This document shows positions 11,995-24,369 of a stretch of DNA of 64,000 nucleotides, piece by piece. The position numbers and the translations under genes were made by a program. The notes below the pieces were generated by a model that was given only the letters and a program-made list of their open reading frames with translations, did not search any database and had not been told where the DNA came from. How positions within the stretch are numbered: position 1 is the first letter of the stretch; every line of letters starts with the position of its first letter. The stretch is from NCBI GenBank assembly GCA_030068075.1, contig CM057824.1, positions 131,182,414 to 131,246,413 of the forward strand, written 5' to 3'. This stretch comes from Paguma larvata. Its lineage: Eukaryota; Chordata; Mammalia; Carnivora; Viverridae.

Positions 11995-12165
11995 GGGGCC
12001 CTTGGGTGGCCTAGTCAGTTGAGGATCCAACTCTTGATTTTGGCTCAGATCATTGTCCCAGAGTTGGGGGTCAAGCCACACTTAAGATACTCTCTCTCTC
12101 CACCTCTACTCCTCTCCCCAGCTCATGTTTAATCTATCTCTAAAATAAAATAAAAATAAATAAAT
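11995..12165 (+). repeat. CanSINE (tRNA-derived SINE), diverged
   Basis: The head GGGCCCTTGGGTGGCCTAGT is followed by 'gactcttgattttggctcagatcat', a pyrimidine-rich stretch and an (AAAT)n tail. It is flanked by a perfect 12-bp target duplication AAAGTAATGACA at 11983-11994 and 12166-12177, fixing both ends. Internal sequence between the A/B box half and the CT tail is partly lost. Confidence 0.93.
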
Positions 12166-12179
12166 AAAGTAATGACATA

Positions 12180-15100
12180 TTTAAGATTGTTTAATTAAAA
12201 AATTAGACATCTGTAATACTAGTTCTAGTATTAGAGCTAGTACTGACACTATTTTAGTGTATTTCTTAAAAGAAATTTCTTGCTAAATAATAACTTTGCT
12301 CAATAATAATATTCGATTTTATTTTTCATTTTGAGTAATGTATGCTTGTAAAAGTAAAAATCATACAAATATCCTCAACTGAGAAAAAGAAGAAAGCTAA
12401 ATAATTTCTCCCCAATTTTTAAATGTTAGTGCTCACAGATAGAAGGTATTTTTCAGACCTATCGATGAAATACAAATGATATATTTATGTATTCATATAT
12501 ATGTGTATATATATAACATACATATCTGTATATGTTTTATGTATATATATAATGATCACATGTATATTTATATATGATTGTCTCACCACTTGTTTTATCT
12601 AACAGTATATGATTGGGTTAATACAGGGTCCCAAAATTAAACTGTTGTTTTTAACAGCATCTGGCACATAAAAATCAGTAATAAATATTATATTAAATAT
12701 ATTGAATAAATAAACCAACAAATGAATGTTTACATCTGTCAGTCCCTACAGCCCTTTAATATTTATTGTTTATGGCCATAAAAATTTTCAATCTATGTAT
12801 ATAAGTAGTAATATTTAAATAAAGTTGGATAAAGAATAACTAGAACAAAATGTTCAGTGCACATTTTTCCTTAAGGAAAATAAATTCTTGTCTCCTTATT
12901 AGGAAAAAGAATAGGAAATAATTGTATGTCATAAGAATATGTATCCATTATTACATTGCCTTCTAAGTAGGCACAAGAAGATAAATAAGTTGCTGTATTT
13001 TTACTTCCTTCACACATGTATGCACCTATGCATAATAAGTGAATACAACTAAAATAATGAAGAATTTAAATGCACAAAGCTGGAGACATCGTAGAATATT
13101 TATTTACTTGCCAAGCATCTATTAGATATGTCCATCAAGCATCTATTGTGTTTGTGTGTGTGTGCGTGTGTGTGTGTGTGTGAGATACAACAATCTATAA
13201 GACAATATAACCCCTACTTGAAAGCATAGGATTTTTTTTAAGGTAATCTTATATGCTCATATAGATTGTGCCATAATTGTATAACTTTGGATGGTATAAG
13301 TAGTTAAGATATTTTCTGCAAGCTAATGTTGCAGAAAGTTATAGTCGTAGGGATTAAACCGCCCAATTTACCAATACACTTAATCTTCAAAATGTTCTTA
13401 TCCCCAATTTATTTACCCTTAGGACCTGTGCTTCTGAGAACCAGGGGTTGCTCATTCATTCTGCTTCATGCCCATCCCCTAACAACCCAAATTCTTGCTC
13501 TTCTGTCATGACCAACCTAGATGTGTAATATACAAAATATCTCCTCATGGCCAAAAAATAGATAGTTTCTTACTTTCAGAATAATCTTTCTGCTACCTGT
13601 AATTAAAATTTTCTTTTTTTCCTCCTCTTCATTCCTTTGGTCTTATTCTAGAATCCTTGATGGAAACTTACTAAACCTCTTATAAGCTTAATTATCCCTG
13701 TTTACAAGTGTGGGGAATAACAATACCGAGAACTAATACTGCCTGCAGACACAGAATATCTGTTAAGACCAAGAATTAAAGCTACCTACATTTTACTATT
13801 TGTTCCAGGAAATTCTTTCCCTGGAACCCAACTCTGTAAGTCAGTAAATAATTTCATTGTTTGTTTCTGGAACTTCTCAGAAATCAGTTTATCCAAAGAC
13901 AACCTGCTCAAGTCATTCCCTTCTCACTACAGCAATTTGATTATCTGGGTCAAAAGTCCCCTTTGAAAAATAACGTATTCAAACAGGCAAACCATTAAAT
14001 TTTGGAATAAACCTTTGTTCACAGTCACTTTTAAGACTCTCACTGTGTCCATTAATTCTAAAAAACAACTATTTCATAAAATTTGGTCATTTCAATCAAT
14101 GTCCACAATAATAGGTCTGCCTTAAAATCTCTCCTCCTAGACAGTGAATACCTATTGTTATTTGCCCCATGGCCACCCACTAAGATACATCAAATTGATG
14201 ACTTAGAGTAGCAGACAATAAACTTCGAGTGATCAGCTCTGGTGATCTTCTGGAGATCGAGAGCCAACAGTCCTGGAAGTCCTGAGAAGACAGAATTGAG
14301 TCCCTTTACAACTGCTGTTCAATACTTCTGTTTCAGAAATGACTTGCTTCTCCGAGTTTCCTTGACACTCCTCTCACAGATCTCTCTAAAAGTAATGGAC
14401 ACTGTTGATTTATATGGGGTTGAGTTCTAAATTCCTATCATCCATTTCTCAAATTCTGAGTTTATTTTTTTCCTCAGGAATAAGAACCGTTTTTCAACAA
14501 TTCTTTAATTATTTATTAAGATTTATACATTTTTATTCTTGGCAAAAATATCTCCTTTAACTGATGACACTATTATTTGTCTCTATTTTTCCCTTTCCCA
14601 GGCAGTACTCAAACCCTGTCAAATTGTTATTTGCCCTTAATGCAGCAGGTTGTAAACTCAGCTTTGGTTGATAAACAGGTTACTCTGATTATCTTTTGGG
14701 GAGTCAAAAGTCTAAGCTGCCTATGTCATAGGCTTACTATAAGTGTGGACAAAGGAAAAACCTTTGTCAATCAAATAAGAAGCAGTTTAAATTTTTCTCT
14801 AGTTGTGATCAAATCCTTCACCAGACTATAATGTTTTCCTTTTTGTTATCTAAGATTTCTTCTTTTGGTCTCATTTTATAACACAAACTATTTTTAGCCA
14901 AATATTATTCACAATGTACTCAATTGAATAAAAATGTCTTTGTATCTGTGTTGAAACAGTAATTAAAGAGAGTTGGTTTGTGGATGTCTTCTGAAATTTC
15001 CAAATCTCACTTCATACACTATCTTTTTTGCTCTATTACAATTTTTTTTTATTACTTCATGTTATAGTTCTTAGGTTGTTAATTTCTAACTGTACAGTCC

Positions 15101-15639
15101 ACACAAATAGTTGAAGTTCAAATCTTCCCCCAAGTGAATGCCTTAACAAATGCAATTGCTTTATCTATATGTCAATATATTCCATGGCTTTCAACATAAA
15201 AATTTATTTTTAAGCTATATTTTTGACTAAGCATAAGAAAGGTCATCTGTAGGTTAATTAAAGTCTAATTATGTTTCAGCAGACTCCAAGAGAATGAACA
15301 ATCATCCCTGTCCCTGATATTCAGTCTTGAGTAATATCCTGCCCTTCAGTCATTTGCTTCTAACCATTAGTACACAGCACTGTGGTGAGATGTCACTTCC
15401 TAGATGTTTTAGAAAAGACTGTAACATCTGTATTGCTAGCACACTCTTCCAATTGCCTCTCCAATTTGTTCTTTGTTGAAGCAAACTGGCATGTGAGAGG
15501 GTCCCACCCAGCAAGGATCTGTAAGCCACCTCAGGCTAACAGCCAGAGGAAGCTTCCATAAACACAGAAGCTGATATAAGAAAGGACTGAAACTTACAAT
15601 CACTACCACTTTCGAAATTTGGCATGTTTTTTCCAACTG
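12180..15639. other. unannotated AT-rich sequence with simple repeats
   Basis: Holds an AT/GT-rich low-complexity tract near 12480-12580, a GT microsatellite near 13150-13182 and possibly an L2 end near 12600-12720. I see no gene. Confidence 0.4.
13149..13183. repeat. (GT)n microsatellite
   Basis: A run of GT units interrupted by one TTTG and one CG. Confidence 0.9.
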
Positions 15640-16217
15640 CAGTTGACTCTGGAACATTGTGGAATTTAGGGGTGCTGACCTCTGTGCAATTGAAAAGTCG
15701 CATATACAACTCTTGAACCCCCCAGATTTAAGTAGAAACAGTCTACTATTGACCAAAACCCTTACGGATAAAACTCAATTAACACATAATTTGTATCTGG
15801 TGTGTATTTTATACTGTATTCTTTTATTTATTTATTTATTTATTTTTAAACGTTTATTTATTTCTGAGAGATATAGAGACAGAGTGTGAGCAGGGGAAGG
15901 GCAGAGAGAGAGGGAGACACAGAATCTGAAGCAGGATCCAGGCTCTGATGAGCCGTCAGCACAGAGCCCAACGTGGGGCTTGAACCCACAGACTGTGAGA
16001 TCTGACCTGAGCCTAAGTCGGCCGCTCAACCGACTGAGCCACCCAGGTGCCCCTATACTGTATTCTTATAAGAAAGCAAACTGGAGAAAAGAAAATGTTA
16101 GTAAGAAAATCTCAAGGAAGAGAAAATATAATTATAGTATTGTGTTCTATTTATCAAAAACAAAAGAGAAATCACATATAAGTGGACCACAGAGTTCAAA
16201 CCCATGCTGTTCAACTG
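15640..16217 (-). mobile_element. Tigger-type non-autonomous DNA transposon, split by a SINE
   Basis: The element begins CAGTTGACTCTGGAACATTG and ends CTGTTCAACTG, giving terminal inverted repeats CAGTTGA/TTCAACTG. A TA dinucleotide follows the right end (16218-16219), as expected for a Tc1/mariner (pogo/Tigger) target site; the left copy has decayed to TG. Internal landmarks ('ctgtattctt...agaaag', 'gaagagaaaatata', 'ataagtggacc', 'gttcaaaccc') agree with a known ~340-bp mammalian Tigger-derived repeat read in reverse. With the 244-bp SINE and its duplication removed, about 334 bp remain. No transposase ORF is present, so it depended on an autonomous relative. Subfamily not named with confidence. 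Confidence 0.85.
15824..16053 (-). repeat. CanSINE inserted in the Tigger element
   Basis: On the plus strand it starts with a T-rich (TTTA)n tail and ends in GAGCCACCCAGGTGCCCC, the reverse complement of the SINE head. It retains the full tRNA-related head, middle and GA-rich tail. A perfect 14-bp target duplication TATACTGTATTCTT flanks it (15810-15823 and 16054-16067). Its position inside the transposon shows it is younger than that element. Confidence 0.97.
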
Positions 16218-16219
16218 TA

Positions 16220-17870
16220 GTCCTTTCCAAATTTAAGTCTCTCTTGAGTTCATCTGATTGGCAAACCTATGCTATATATCTGAATCTTGACTCCAATAGA
16301 GGCTGATACTTTGGGTTTTTTTTGTTTGTTTGTTTTGTTTTTTAAATCAATCTTGAGTTGATGGGACTTGCGAGCCTGAAAATTTCCCCAGTACAGCCAA
16401 GATTTCAAGAAATAAAAGCACACTCTTTAAATAAATCTTTAATGAAAGTGCATGTCCTGAAGCATGTATTTTGTTATTTAATGAAAATCTTCTATGGGGA
16501 AAAATTAAGGGGGATTGAGTACCATCCAGAAGCAGGAGATATCACAGCAGTTATAACACTTTACTCTTATGAGTGCAATTCAAAAATTTCCCACATTTCC
16601 AATTATCAATTTTGAGATTAGAAAGGGAAAGAAAAATCCTTACATTCAAAAGCAGAGGAAATTACAATATCTAGTAATACGTGTTTGGAAAGTGATTTAA
16701 CCGTACATTTTGGAAAGGGCGTGTACTGAAGCAATAAGGTAAATCTGTATCTGAAAAAAATATTTAAATTCTCATTTTCTTATAAAAGAGAATTTTCAGT
16801 AATGGTAAAGTATGCATCCGAGAGATTTAAATACATACTTGAAAACAAAGTGAGTCACAGACATTACAAAAATAAGAATAAAAAATAATCAAAAGGAAAT
16901 AAAACATTAAAGAAGTAAAAATTGTTGAAGATATATTTGATGGTTTAGTTACATATATCATAGTGTTTTGCTGATTATAAATGGGACGTTTTCCCTCATC
17001 GTTGGGCAGTCAAACCAGAGTTGTCAGTTACATACACTCGCATATGATACAAAATATTCAAATCACATTAGTTTTCTAAGTAGTTTTTAGTGAGGATTCT
17101 ACCCTACATCTTCAACGCTTGTTTCTCTTCTAGTTCCAAATTATCATTTTAATCTTCATATTTAGCCAATTATATTACAATTTCCCGTGTACTTTTCTGG
17201 AATTTCACCAGAGTATAAATTACTTTAGGGCACAGAATAAGTCACAACCATACTTACATCCATATTGATTGCCAAAACCTGAAGCTAAAAATCATGGATG
17301 CTACGGAGCTATCTGTGGGCAAAAATGAGACTTCACGTTTCACATACATTTATTTGACAGACTAAACCATGTCAATCTATGAGACAGGAATACTAAAACT
17401 TGTTTTAGATTAGAGAGTCTACTGGAGGAAAAATTAGTATCAAAGAAGTGATATTTTGAATGCTTTACATTTTAAGCTGTTGATTAACATGATATTAAAA
17501 TGGAAAGATGAACTTTAGTAATCAATTCTTAAAATAGCTTCAAAGAAGAGAGATCAGTATTTGAAACTATTTAGTATGCATAATAAAGGGTCTATTTTTT
17601 CTTATTATGCAATAAAGTGTTTTAAATAAACTTTAATAGACACATTTGTCTGGAATTGTTTTTCTGTCATTTGGCAGTAAATTTGTTTAGAGTAGTTCTT
17701 GCCTTATAACAATATTATTTTTACATATAGGTATGAAACTAGAATGCACATAAGACAACTCTGTCTTACAAATGTTGTTTTTAAAATGCAAAGACCCTTT
17801 ATTAGGTCATTTATGGTAATCAGTAACTAATAAATATTGTAAAATACAGTTTAAAATATATCATTGTTAC
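16220..17870. other. unannotated AT-rich sequence
   Basis: No gene or confident repeat. A short perfect inverted repeat GCATAATAA/TTATTATGC (17578-17586, 17602-17610) is present and may be chance in AT-rich DNA. Confidence 0.4.
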
Positions 17871-17872
17871 AT

Positions 17873-18076
17873 GGGGTCCGTGGGTGCCTCAGTGGGTTAA
17901 ACATCTGAGTCTTGATTTGTCTTAGGTCATTATCTCATGGTTCATGGGATAAAGCCTCACATTGGGCTCTGTGGTGACAGCATGGAGCCTGCTTAGGATT
18001 CTCTCTCTGTCCCTACCCCTTCTTTCAAAAATAAATTTTAAAACATTTAAAAAATAAATTAATAAAATAAAATAAT
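17873..18076 (+). repeat. CanSINE, diverged
   Basis: Head GGGGTCCGTGGGTGCCTCAG, then 'gactcttgatttg..ttaggtcattatctcatggttcatgg', 'gggctctgtggtgacagcatggagcctgctta' and an A-rich AAATAAA tail in CanSINE order. No clean target duplication was found. Confidence 0.92.
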
Positions 18077-18290
18077 ATTTTATTCATTAAAATTCTTATT
18101 TCGAAGAGGAAAAATATTTTCTAATGTATTCATTCACATATTTATTTAAGAACTTTAGGTGGGAGTGTATGTCAATTGCCAATTTCCCAAAAACACCACT
18201 AAAGTCACCCCAAATGTATTGCTTACTACAGTAAGAAACACTCTGTAATCTTGATAGTATACAGTGAGGAGGAGTAAAGCTAGGATATTT

Positions 18291-18711
18291 TTTAATATAA
18301 TTTACTGTCAAATTGGCTTCCATACAACACCCAGAACTCATCCCAACAAGTGCCCTCCTCAGTGCTCATCATCCACTTTCCCCCTCTCCCTCGCCCCCCA
18401 TCAATCTTCCGTTTGTTTCCTGTATTTAAAATTTCTTATGGTTTGCCTCCCTCCCTCTCTGTTTGTAACTTTTTTTTCCCCTTCTCTTCCCCCATGGTCT
18501 GCTATTAAGTTTCTCAAGATCCGCATATGAGTGAAAACATATGATACCTGTCTTTCTCTGACTGACTTATTTCTCTTAGCATAACACCTTCCAGTTCCAT
18601 CATGTTGCTGCCAATGGCATGATTTCATTCTTTCTTATTGCCAAGTAGTATTCCATTGTATATAGAAACATCTTCTTTATTCATTCATCAGTTGATGGAC
18701 ATTTAAAATCC
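18291..18711 (-). mobile_element. 5'-truncated carnivoran L1, 3' end
   Basis: Plus strand carries the reverse complement of the L1 tail: ACTGTCAAATTGGCTTCCAT, 'acaacacccagaactcatcccaac', CT-rich 3' UTR, then the anti-sense end of ORF2 ('ccttccagttccatcatgttgctgcc', 'ttccattgtatat', 'ttcatcagttgatggac'). A 9-bp duplication AGGATATTT flanks it (18282-18290 and 18712-18720). Length 421 bp, so only the last few percent of a full L1 is present and it cannot move. Confidence 0.93.
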
Positions 18712-19334
18712 AGGATATTTATAAGAATTTTGAATTGATTTAAAACGGATTTTGAAAATTAGACTCCCAATCAAATTTTGTGATGTAATAGTGCTCAATA
18801 TGAGTCAAGAGTTCTGAAATAGTTTTTTAAAATACAACAATCAATTGCTCTGAGAAGAGGACTATTACTCTGACTAGTGTTTGGATAAAGAGATATTATT
18901 TGGAAGTTACTTCAATAGACAATAATGTTATATGTAACCTCATCTTTCTGGATGAGAAATGTCTTGGAATAGTAAAATTAATTTGACACGGGTCTTTAAT
19001 TAGTAAATTCAACTTGATGGCTGTAAATAGTTGTCTCACGAACCTGTTGCCTTAATATTTAACCTTATGAAACCAGCTGGCTGTAAAAGTGGAAGACCAG
19101 ACTTGTGACTGGGTCAAGATCACATAGAGATTTCACAGGGCCAGGCAAATACTTGCTGGGCCCTGTTTACATATGGCCGATGAGAATTATAGTAATTCAT
19201 CAATTAAGTTTTCAAATAATAAATATAGAAGAAGCCCTGGCACGCTTGTTTATTATTCAATCAGCGCCTGTGAAGATGTTTCCAGCGTTCAGGTACCTCT
19301 CTTCTTATGCTCAGATAGGGACTATCTAAATGTG

Positions 19335-19382
19335 TATGTGTGTATGCAGCACGTGTGTGTGTGAGTGTGTGTGTGTGTGTAT
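19335..19382. repeat. (GT)n microsatellite
   Basis: GT-rich tract with several interruptions (GTATGCAGCACGT) in its first half and a clean GT run at 19368-19380. Confidence 0.85.
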
Positions 19383-21613
19383 TATTGTCAAATGTAGAAT
19401 TGTTGTCTAATTTCACGTCATCCACATTGAAGAAGGACAGCACAAAGCCACAGCTTTATGTGAAAACTGTATAAATGTTTTCTCACAGTTTCTTGACATA
19501 ACTTATTTTATGCTGGTTACATCACTACTCGTGGTGCTATATCACCCATTGGGCTACTTGTTAGTATTGGCTTCTGATGACTCACTCAGTGGTTATTACT
19601 ATGCTTCCTTGATGACAGTGAATAATGCAAATCTTATTCACTGTACGACAGAGGGTGCACAGGGTCATTTGTTGTCTACTCCAGTCTCCTGGGACTAAGT
19701 GTGATGCTGAACCCAGTCACTCGAATAGTACTGTTATATGCCTTTGGAAGCTAAGTTTGAGTAAGGAGCTTCTTCATCTTCATTGACTTTGGAGCGTTTT
19801 GCTTTTATTCTAGTCCACAGATTTTGTAGATAGATCACTTGAAAGATCAAATCAAATATATATATTTTTTTCATTTCTTCGATTCTGACAGATTCCTTTA
19901 AACTGGGTATAATGCTTGGGGAGAAAGTGGAATCACCACCATTTTCCTGTTCAAAAGTGGGAAGAAATAACTCTTAAAATTAGTAGTTTCATTTCTTCAT
20001 AGCTTTATACCTTTACATATTATGAGTTTTCTTATTTTCTTCTCTTGTCTTCCTTTTTTCTTCTTATGTGACTAATGTTTTAATAAAACATGTCTACGAA
20101 ATCAAAGACATAGATTGAAGATTGCAGGACAATAAGATTTGTCAAATCATATAGTGTTAAAAATTACGTAAAATCTGGAAATAAGGCAAAATTGAATATT
20201 TGCTATAATGTTCTTTTAGTGTTATAATTGGACTTGTTTTAACATGTCTATCTAAGAACTATTTGATTCTCAAAGTACAGTTTGGAGATCCCAAGGCTTC
20301 CCCCAAATCCTTTCAAACATCTTTGTTTCCTACTTACCTTTCCTATTACATGGTTGTGTGAGACCGAATTTTATTCATATACTTCAAAATAAATAATATA
20401 TTACATCCTATTGAATGCAGAAGCAGAAATAAAAATGCCGTGATTTTATTCCTAATATTGAAAAGATTTGCCAATAGGTATAACAGAAAGTCACACTTGC
20501 CACCAGGCTTTACAGTTTTTAATGGAAATGTATTTATTTTCCAGAAATATTTTATTTAGTTAATGCTCAATGGACTTACTATTTTTAAATGAAATAATAA
20601 ACATGTCTGAAGATTTGTTAGGTTTAATTTCTAATATGTTAAATTTCAGTAGCTATAAGCTGCAAAAGGAAAACTCATTAGTATCTTTAATGTTTTTCTT
20701 TGTGTAAGTTTGCAATAATTTTCGATATCATAAAGTTACTGAGAACATTTTAAGGACTCCAGCTGTAGGAGAATATAACTAGTTTGGTGTTATTATTTAG
20801 ATAGAGACTATAAGATTACACACTAAGTTATATATTTCTGTCTGTAAGAAAAAGTAATTCAAAAAATATGGTTTAATTGAGCTTTAAGACACACATTAAC
20901 CAATGTTGTATCTAAACGAGCAGTACTATAGATTTATTTATTTATTTATTTATTTTTTGGTCTATACATAATCAGTCCCTCAAGTGCTCTTGGAAGCAGC
21001 TTTATGATTTTGCTGGCTCCCTCATTTATAAGTTTATAAATGTTTGATATGTGTTAAATCTATACTTGGATGAAAGTCACATTTTTAACTTTTTGAAAAC
21101 ACACTTTGACAGCACATTAACTGAATTTTTATATTTTATGCGAGTGGGAAAGATCTTATTATACACACTCAACATAATTTAGTTTGGGCTCATAAAGGAA
21201 ATTAAAATACGGTATTTAACATAGTTAAATTTAAAAAAAATTGCCTGGGTCTCTGGTAGCATACAATGGAAATGTAGTTTGTTTGTTTTTTTTTTAATGA
21301 AATTCAGGTTTATTACAAGGTGCAGTTTTTCAGGAAATGAAATAAATACTCTCTTCACAAAATTAAACCTTACAAATCTTTCTTTCTTTTTTTTTGTATT
21401 TTCTAAATAAGATTTTGAAGAAGGATTGGTTAAAGTATTAAAAAATATTCAAAGCTAAATGTGTTTTCAAAAATTGGTAGCAGAACATGCAAATATATGA
21501 ACATAGAATGAGGAAGTCTACAGATTTATTTTGTTTCTCAGTAACACTCGGATAGTTTAAATTTACACATAATACTTTGTATAAATTGCTTGGAACATTT
21601 GAGAAATAAACTA

Positions 21614-21614
<1 letters not shown>

Positions 21615-21659
<45 letters not shown>
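21615..21659. repeat. (AC)n microsatellite, about 20 units
   Basis: A near-uninterrupted CA run of about 42 bases after a single ATAC imperfection. Its length and purity make it a likely polymorphic marker. Confidence 0.97.
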
Positions 21660-21821
21660 CCCAGATGGATAAATGCGATCATCCTTAGATATTACTATTG
21701 TAATAAGAAATCTTTAAAATTCTAATATTCTGATATGCTGATAATTCTGATATTTGGTGAAACATTTTTGCCAGGTTGGGCAAAATCTATTTATATTGCT
21801 CACCCAAGTACTACATATTCT

Positions 21822-21864
21822 GGAAAAAAAAAAAAAACAAACAATAAAAATAAAAAAAAAAAAA
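21822..21864. repeat. A-rich low-complexity tract
   Basis: Two A runs (14 and 12) separated by CAAACAATAAAAAT. It lies just upstream of an antisense SINE but is not part of it. Confidence 0.8.
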
Positions 21865-21894
21865 CTGTGAATCGAATAAGAAAGTCATAATTTC

Positions 21895-22090
21895 TTTTTT
21901 TTTAAATGATGTTCTTTTTGAAAGAGAATAAATTTTGTGCAAGCAGGGGAGGGGCAGAGAAAGAGGGAGATAAAGAATCTCAAGCAGGCTCTGTACTGTC
22001 AGCACAGAGCCCAGGCTTGAGCTCAGGAACTGTGAGATCATGACCTGAGCTGAAGTTGGATGTTTAACCAACAGACCTACCCAGGTGCCT
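21895..22090 (-). repeat. CanSINE
   Basis: Plus strand reads T-rich, then 'gcaagcaggggaggggcagag', 'tcaagcaggctctgtactgtcagcacagagccc', 'gtgagatcatgacctgagctgaagttgg' and CTACCCAGGTGCCT. Flanked by a near-matching 10-bp duplication TCATAATTTC (21885-21894) and TCATATTTTC (22091-22100). Confidence 0.95.
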
Positions 22091-22554
22091 TCATATTTTC
22101 CTTAAATATACAATTAATCAAATATATAATGAACATAGTCTATGAGATAGGTACTAGAAGTGCTGAATAAGTATATTATTAAACATATTTATTTAATTTC
22201 TATAAACTAATATTATTTCCAGTATTTTATATAGATAATTGGTCCAAGCATTAGTCTACTTTGGTCAAACTGAATCTAGTGATATGTCTTTCTGTACATT
22301 ACTCAGATTTTGAAAATAATTAAATAGCTAAATAAACTTTAACAAGTAGCAATATATATTTTCTTTAATTTTTGAATTACTAAATATTTCATGTGCATAA
22401 GAAGTTTTATCTTGTCCCATGCACTACACATGAACAGGGGAAAGAAGAATGGAATTTGTTTCTACTTTTGACAGATTTACTCTAGCTCTCACATAATATG
22501 TGAAAATATTCAATATGTTTTAAAACTGGAAGAAAAAATTAAATATTACCAACT

Positions 22555-22705
22555 CTACATTATTTTTTCATGACCGAGAAAACTAAAGCCCAAAGTGTTT
22601 TAATAACTTTGCTTAAGTGTAGACAAAAAATTTATTCAGTGGCAAAACTAAGATTAAAACTCTATTTTCATGACTCTAAGTCCAATTTTAAGTTGCTACA
22701 TAATA
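22555..22705 (-). repeat. MIR SINE fossil
   Basis: 'catgaccgagaaaactaaagccc', 'ttaataactttgctta', 'cagtggcaaaactaagattaaaact' and 'ttcatgactctaagtcc' follow the order of an antisense MIR ('gatgaggaaactgaggccc', 'taacttgccca', 'gtggcagagccaggattcaaacc', 'tgactcc'). Confidence 0.6.
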
Positions 22706-22839
22706 TTGTCCGTAAAAGAGAGCAATGGAAAGCAAAAAAAAAAAGTGTATTCAATATCAATGTCTTAGTAAAACGGGTTATTAGCAATAACACTTAAGGA
22801 GAAATAATTTCCTCAATCAAGTTTATGTGTGACCCTCCA

Positions 22840-24100
22840 TTATAAGTGATAGAGAGATTAATAAAAGAAATTAACCTCCTTTTCAGCTCTACAGGAAGGA
22901 GTTGCCATTTATTTGTCAATCCTGGAACCAAGAAGAAAGGGCTAAGAGAATTAATATATGGTGAATAAGAACAGAAAGCTTGAAAGCAAGTTAAGAAAAT
23001 GACAATAACCTAAGTAAAACAGAAGAATATATAAAGCATGAACCTGAGGAGATTTTCTGTCCGAGATAAGCACGCACGTTCCTGGAATTAGATACAACTT
23101 AGAGATACAACAGGGAGCTGGGTGGAAGGATCAGCGGGCGTGGTAACCAATGGGGATTTCGAAAAATTGGTTGCATAATTAGGAAGATGGCTGTGACAGT
23201 GGTAAGAAAGGATTACAGTTAAAGCAGTGAAATCTACAAAATGAGAGATGAAAATAGTGAGGTTACCAGAAATGCAATATGCTACTAAAACTCGTTTTTC
23301 GTCCTTTTTTTTTTTTTTTTTTTTTTGGTTTAAAAGGAGTAGCTGTTTTACAAACAGCCTTAGTAGTTGCTTCTGACGGTGAGCCATATGAGATGGAGCC
23401 ATCTGAGTGAGGAATCTGGGAGATCTAGAGATAATATCTTAGAGTAAGAGACCTCTTAATAAACATAATTGCTTCAGCAATATGTTCAGGTGAACAGTTA
23501 TAGATGTATATTTTTAATTTCAGAGATAAGACATTTATTTCATGACATTTTTTAGTGTAAATTTTGCAAGGAAATATGAAGTTATTTTTTAAAGTTACTA
23601 TTTACATGTGCATTTTTATCACTCTGTGGTAGATGTCTCTAGCTCGTATTTCCCCAAGTGCTGGCATAGGATGACAACAGTAGGAAGAGATAATAATGCC
23701 TTGAGACCAAGAAACTAGCATATTTGGGTTATTCAGGGTAAAGGACAATCACAAAGGTTAGATGGCAATGCAAACCTACTGGGCATTGCTGAGAAATTAA
23801 GAAGAAAAGCAAAAATTGAGCATGTAGTTAGGAGGCATTAGCAGGACATTTATTAAAAGACACGTGATAAAGTTGGACCCTTGAGATTAAAACAAAACAA
23901 AATAGCATATAAGAAGACAGGATTGAGGTACAGATTTGTTTATTCCGTGAGTTTACAAACCATTGTTGTTATCATTGAGAGGGGAAAGGGTGAAATCCCT
24001 GGGGAATGAATATTAACAGACAAGGAGAAAGGGGACCAAAGCTAATCCTGAGATGCTCAACACTAGGAGGTAGACATGAAATGAGAAATTAAGTGTCCAT
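22840..24100. other. purine-rich sequence, possible ancient repeat
   Basis: Scattered phrases ('aggaaggagttgccatttatttg', 'ggagaaaggggacc', 'gctcaacactaggaggtagacatgaaatg') resemble a long ancient mammalian interspersed repeat, but similarity is too weak to name it. A pure T run of about 20 lies at 23307-23326. No gene seen. Confidence 0.25.
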
Positions 24101-24159
24101 ATCTCTTTCAAGGCATTCACTTTTCACTAAGCTTGGTCCACACATATGCAAGGAGACTG

Positions 24160-24365
24160 TTTACAGAAACCCTGGATTTGGAGCCAGAGATTGTACGTAA
24201 AATCTTTTCTTCAGTCTCACCAGCTGGTTCTTTTTGAGCATGACTTGTAACTATTCTTGGACTTGAGTTTCCTTATTTGCAAAGTGAAAATAATAATACC
24301 CACCCTTCTGTACTAACAGTAAATTAAAAATTAGGGCTGTAGTTTATGTAAGTTCTTAATTCAGC
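24160..24365 (+). repeat. MIR SINE fossil
   Basis: 'ttgtaactattcttggacttgagtttccttatttgcaaagtgaaaataataatacccaccctt' matches the MIR core ('ttgggcaagtta...cctcagtttcctcatctgtaaaatggggataataatacctacct'). Confidence 0.7.
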
Positions 24366-24369
24366 CTTG

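Larger units (their letters stand above)
18721..21880. other. unannotated AT-rich sequence with GT and AC microsatellites
   Basis: No gene seen. Simple repeats are listed separately. The ORFs around 19105-19698 overlap each other on both strands and have no recognisable motif. Confidence 0.4.

Noticed and set aside
11995..12165. A tRNA gene, from the tRNA-like head of the SINEs
   Set aside because: The tRNA-related part continues into a SINE body and A-rich tail, lacks an acceptor-stem pairing and is repeated across the window.
15436..16306. Several overlapping ORFs on both strands, up to 108 codons
   Set aside because: Most are translations of the Tigger fossil and the SINE nested in it, or of their edges.
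17578..17610. GCATAATAA/TTATTATGC inverted repeat as a functional site
   Set aside because: Nine-base AT-rich arms are expected by chance in a window of this size.
21438..21659. ORF starting with alternating Cys-Val
   Set aside because: Direct translation of the AC microsatellite.
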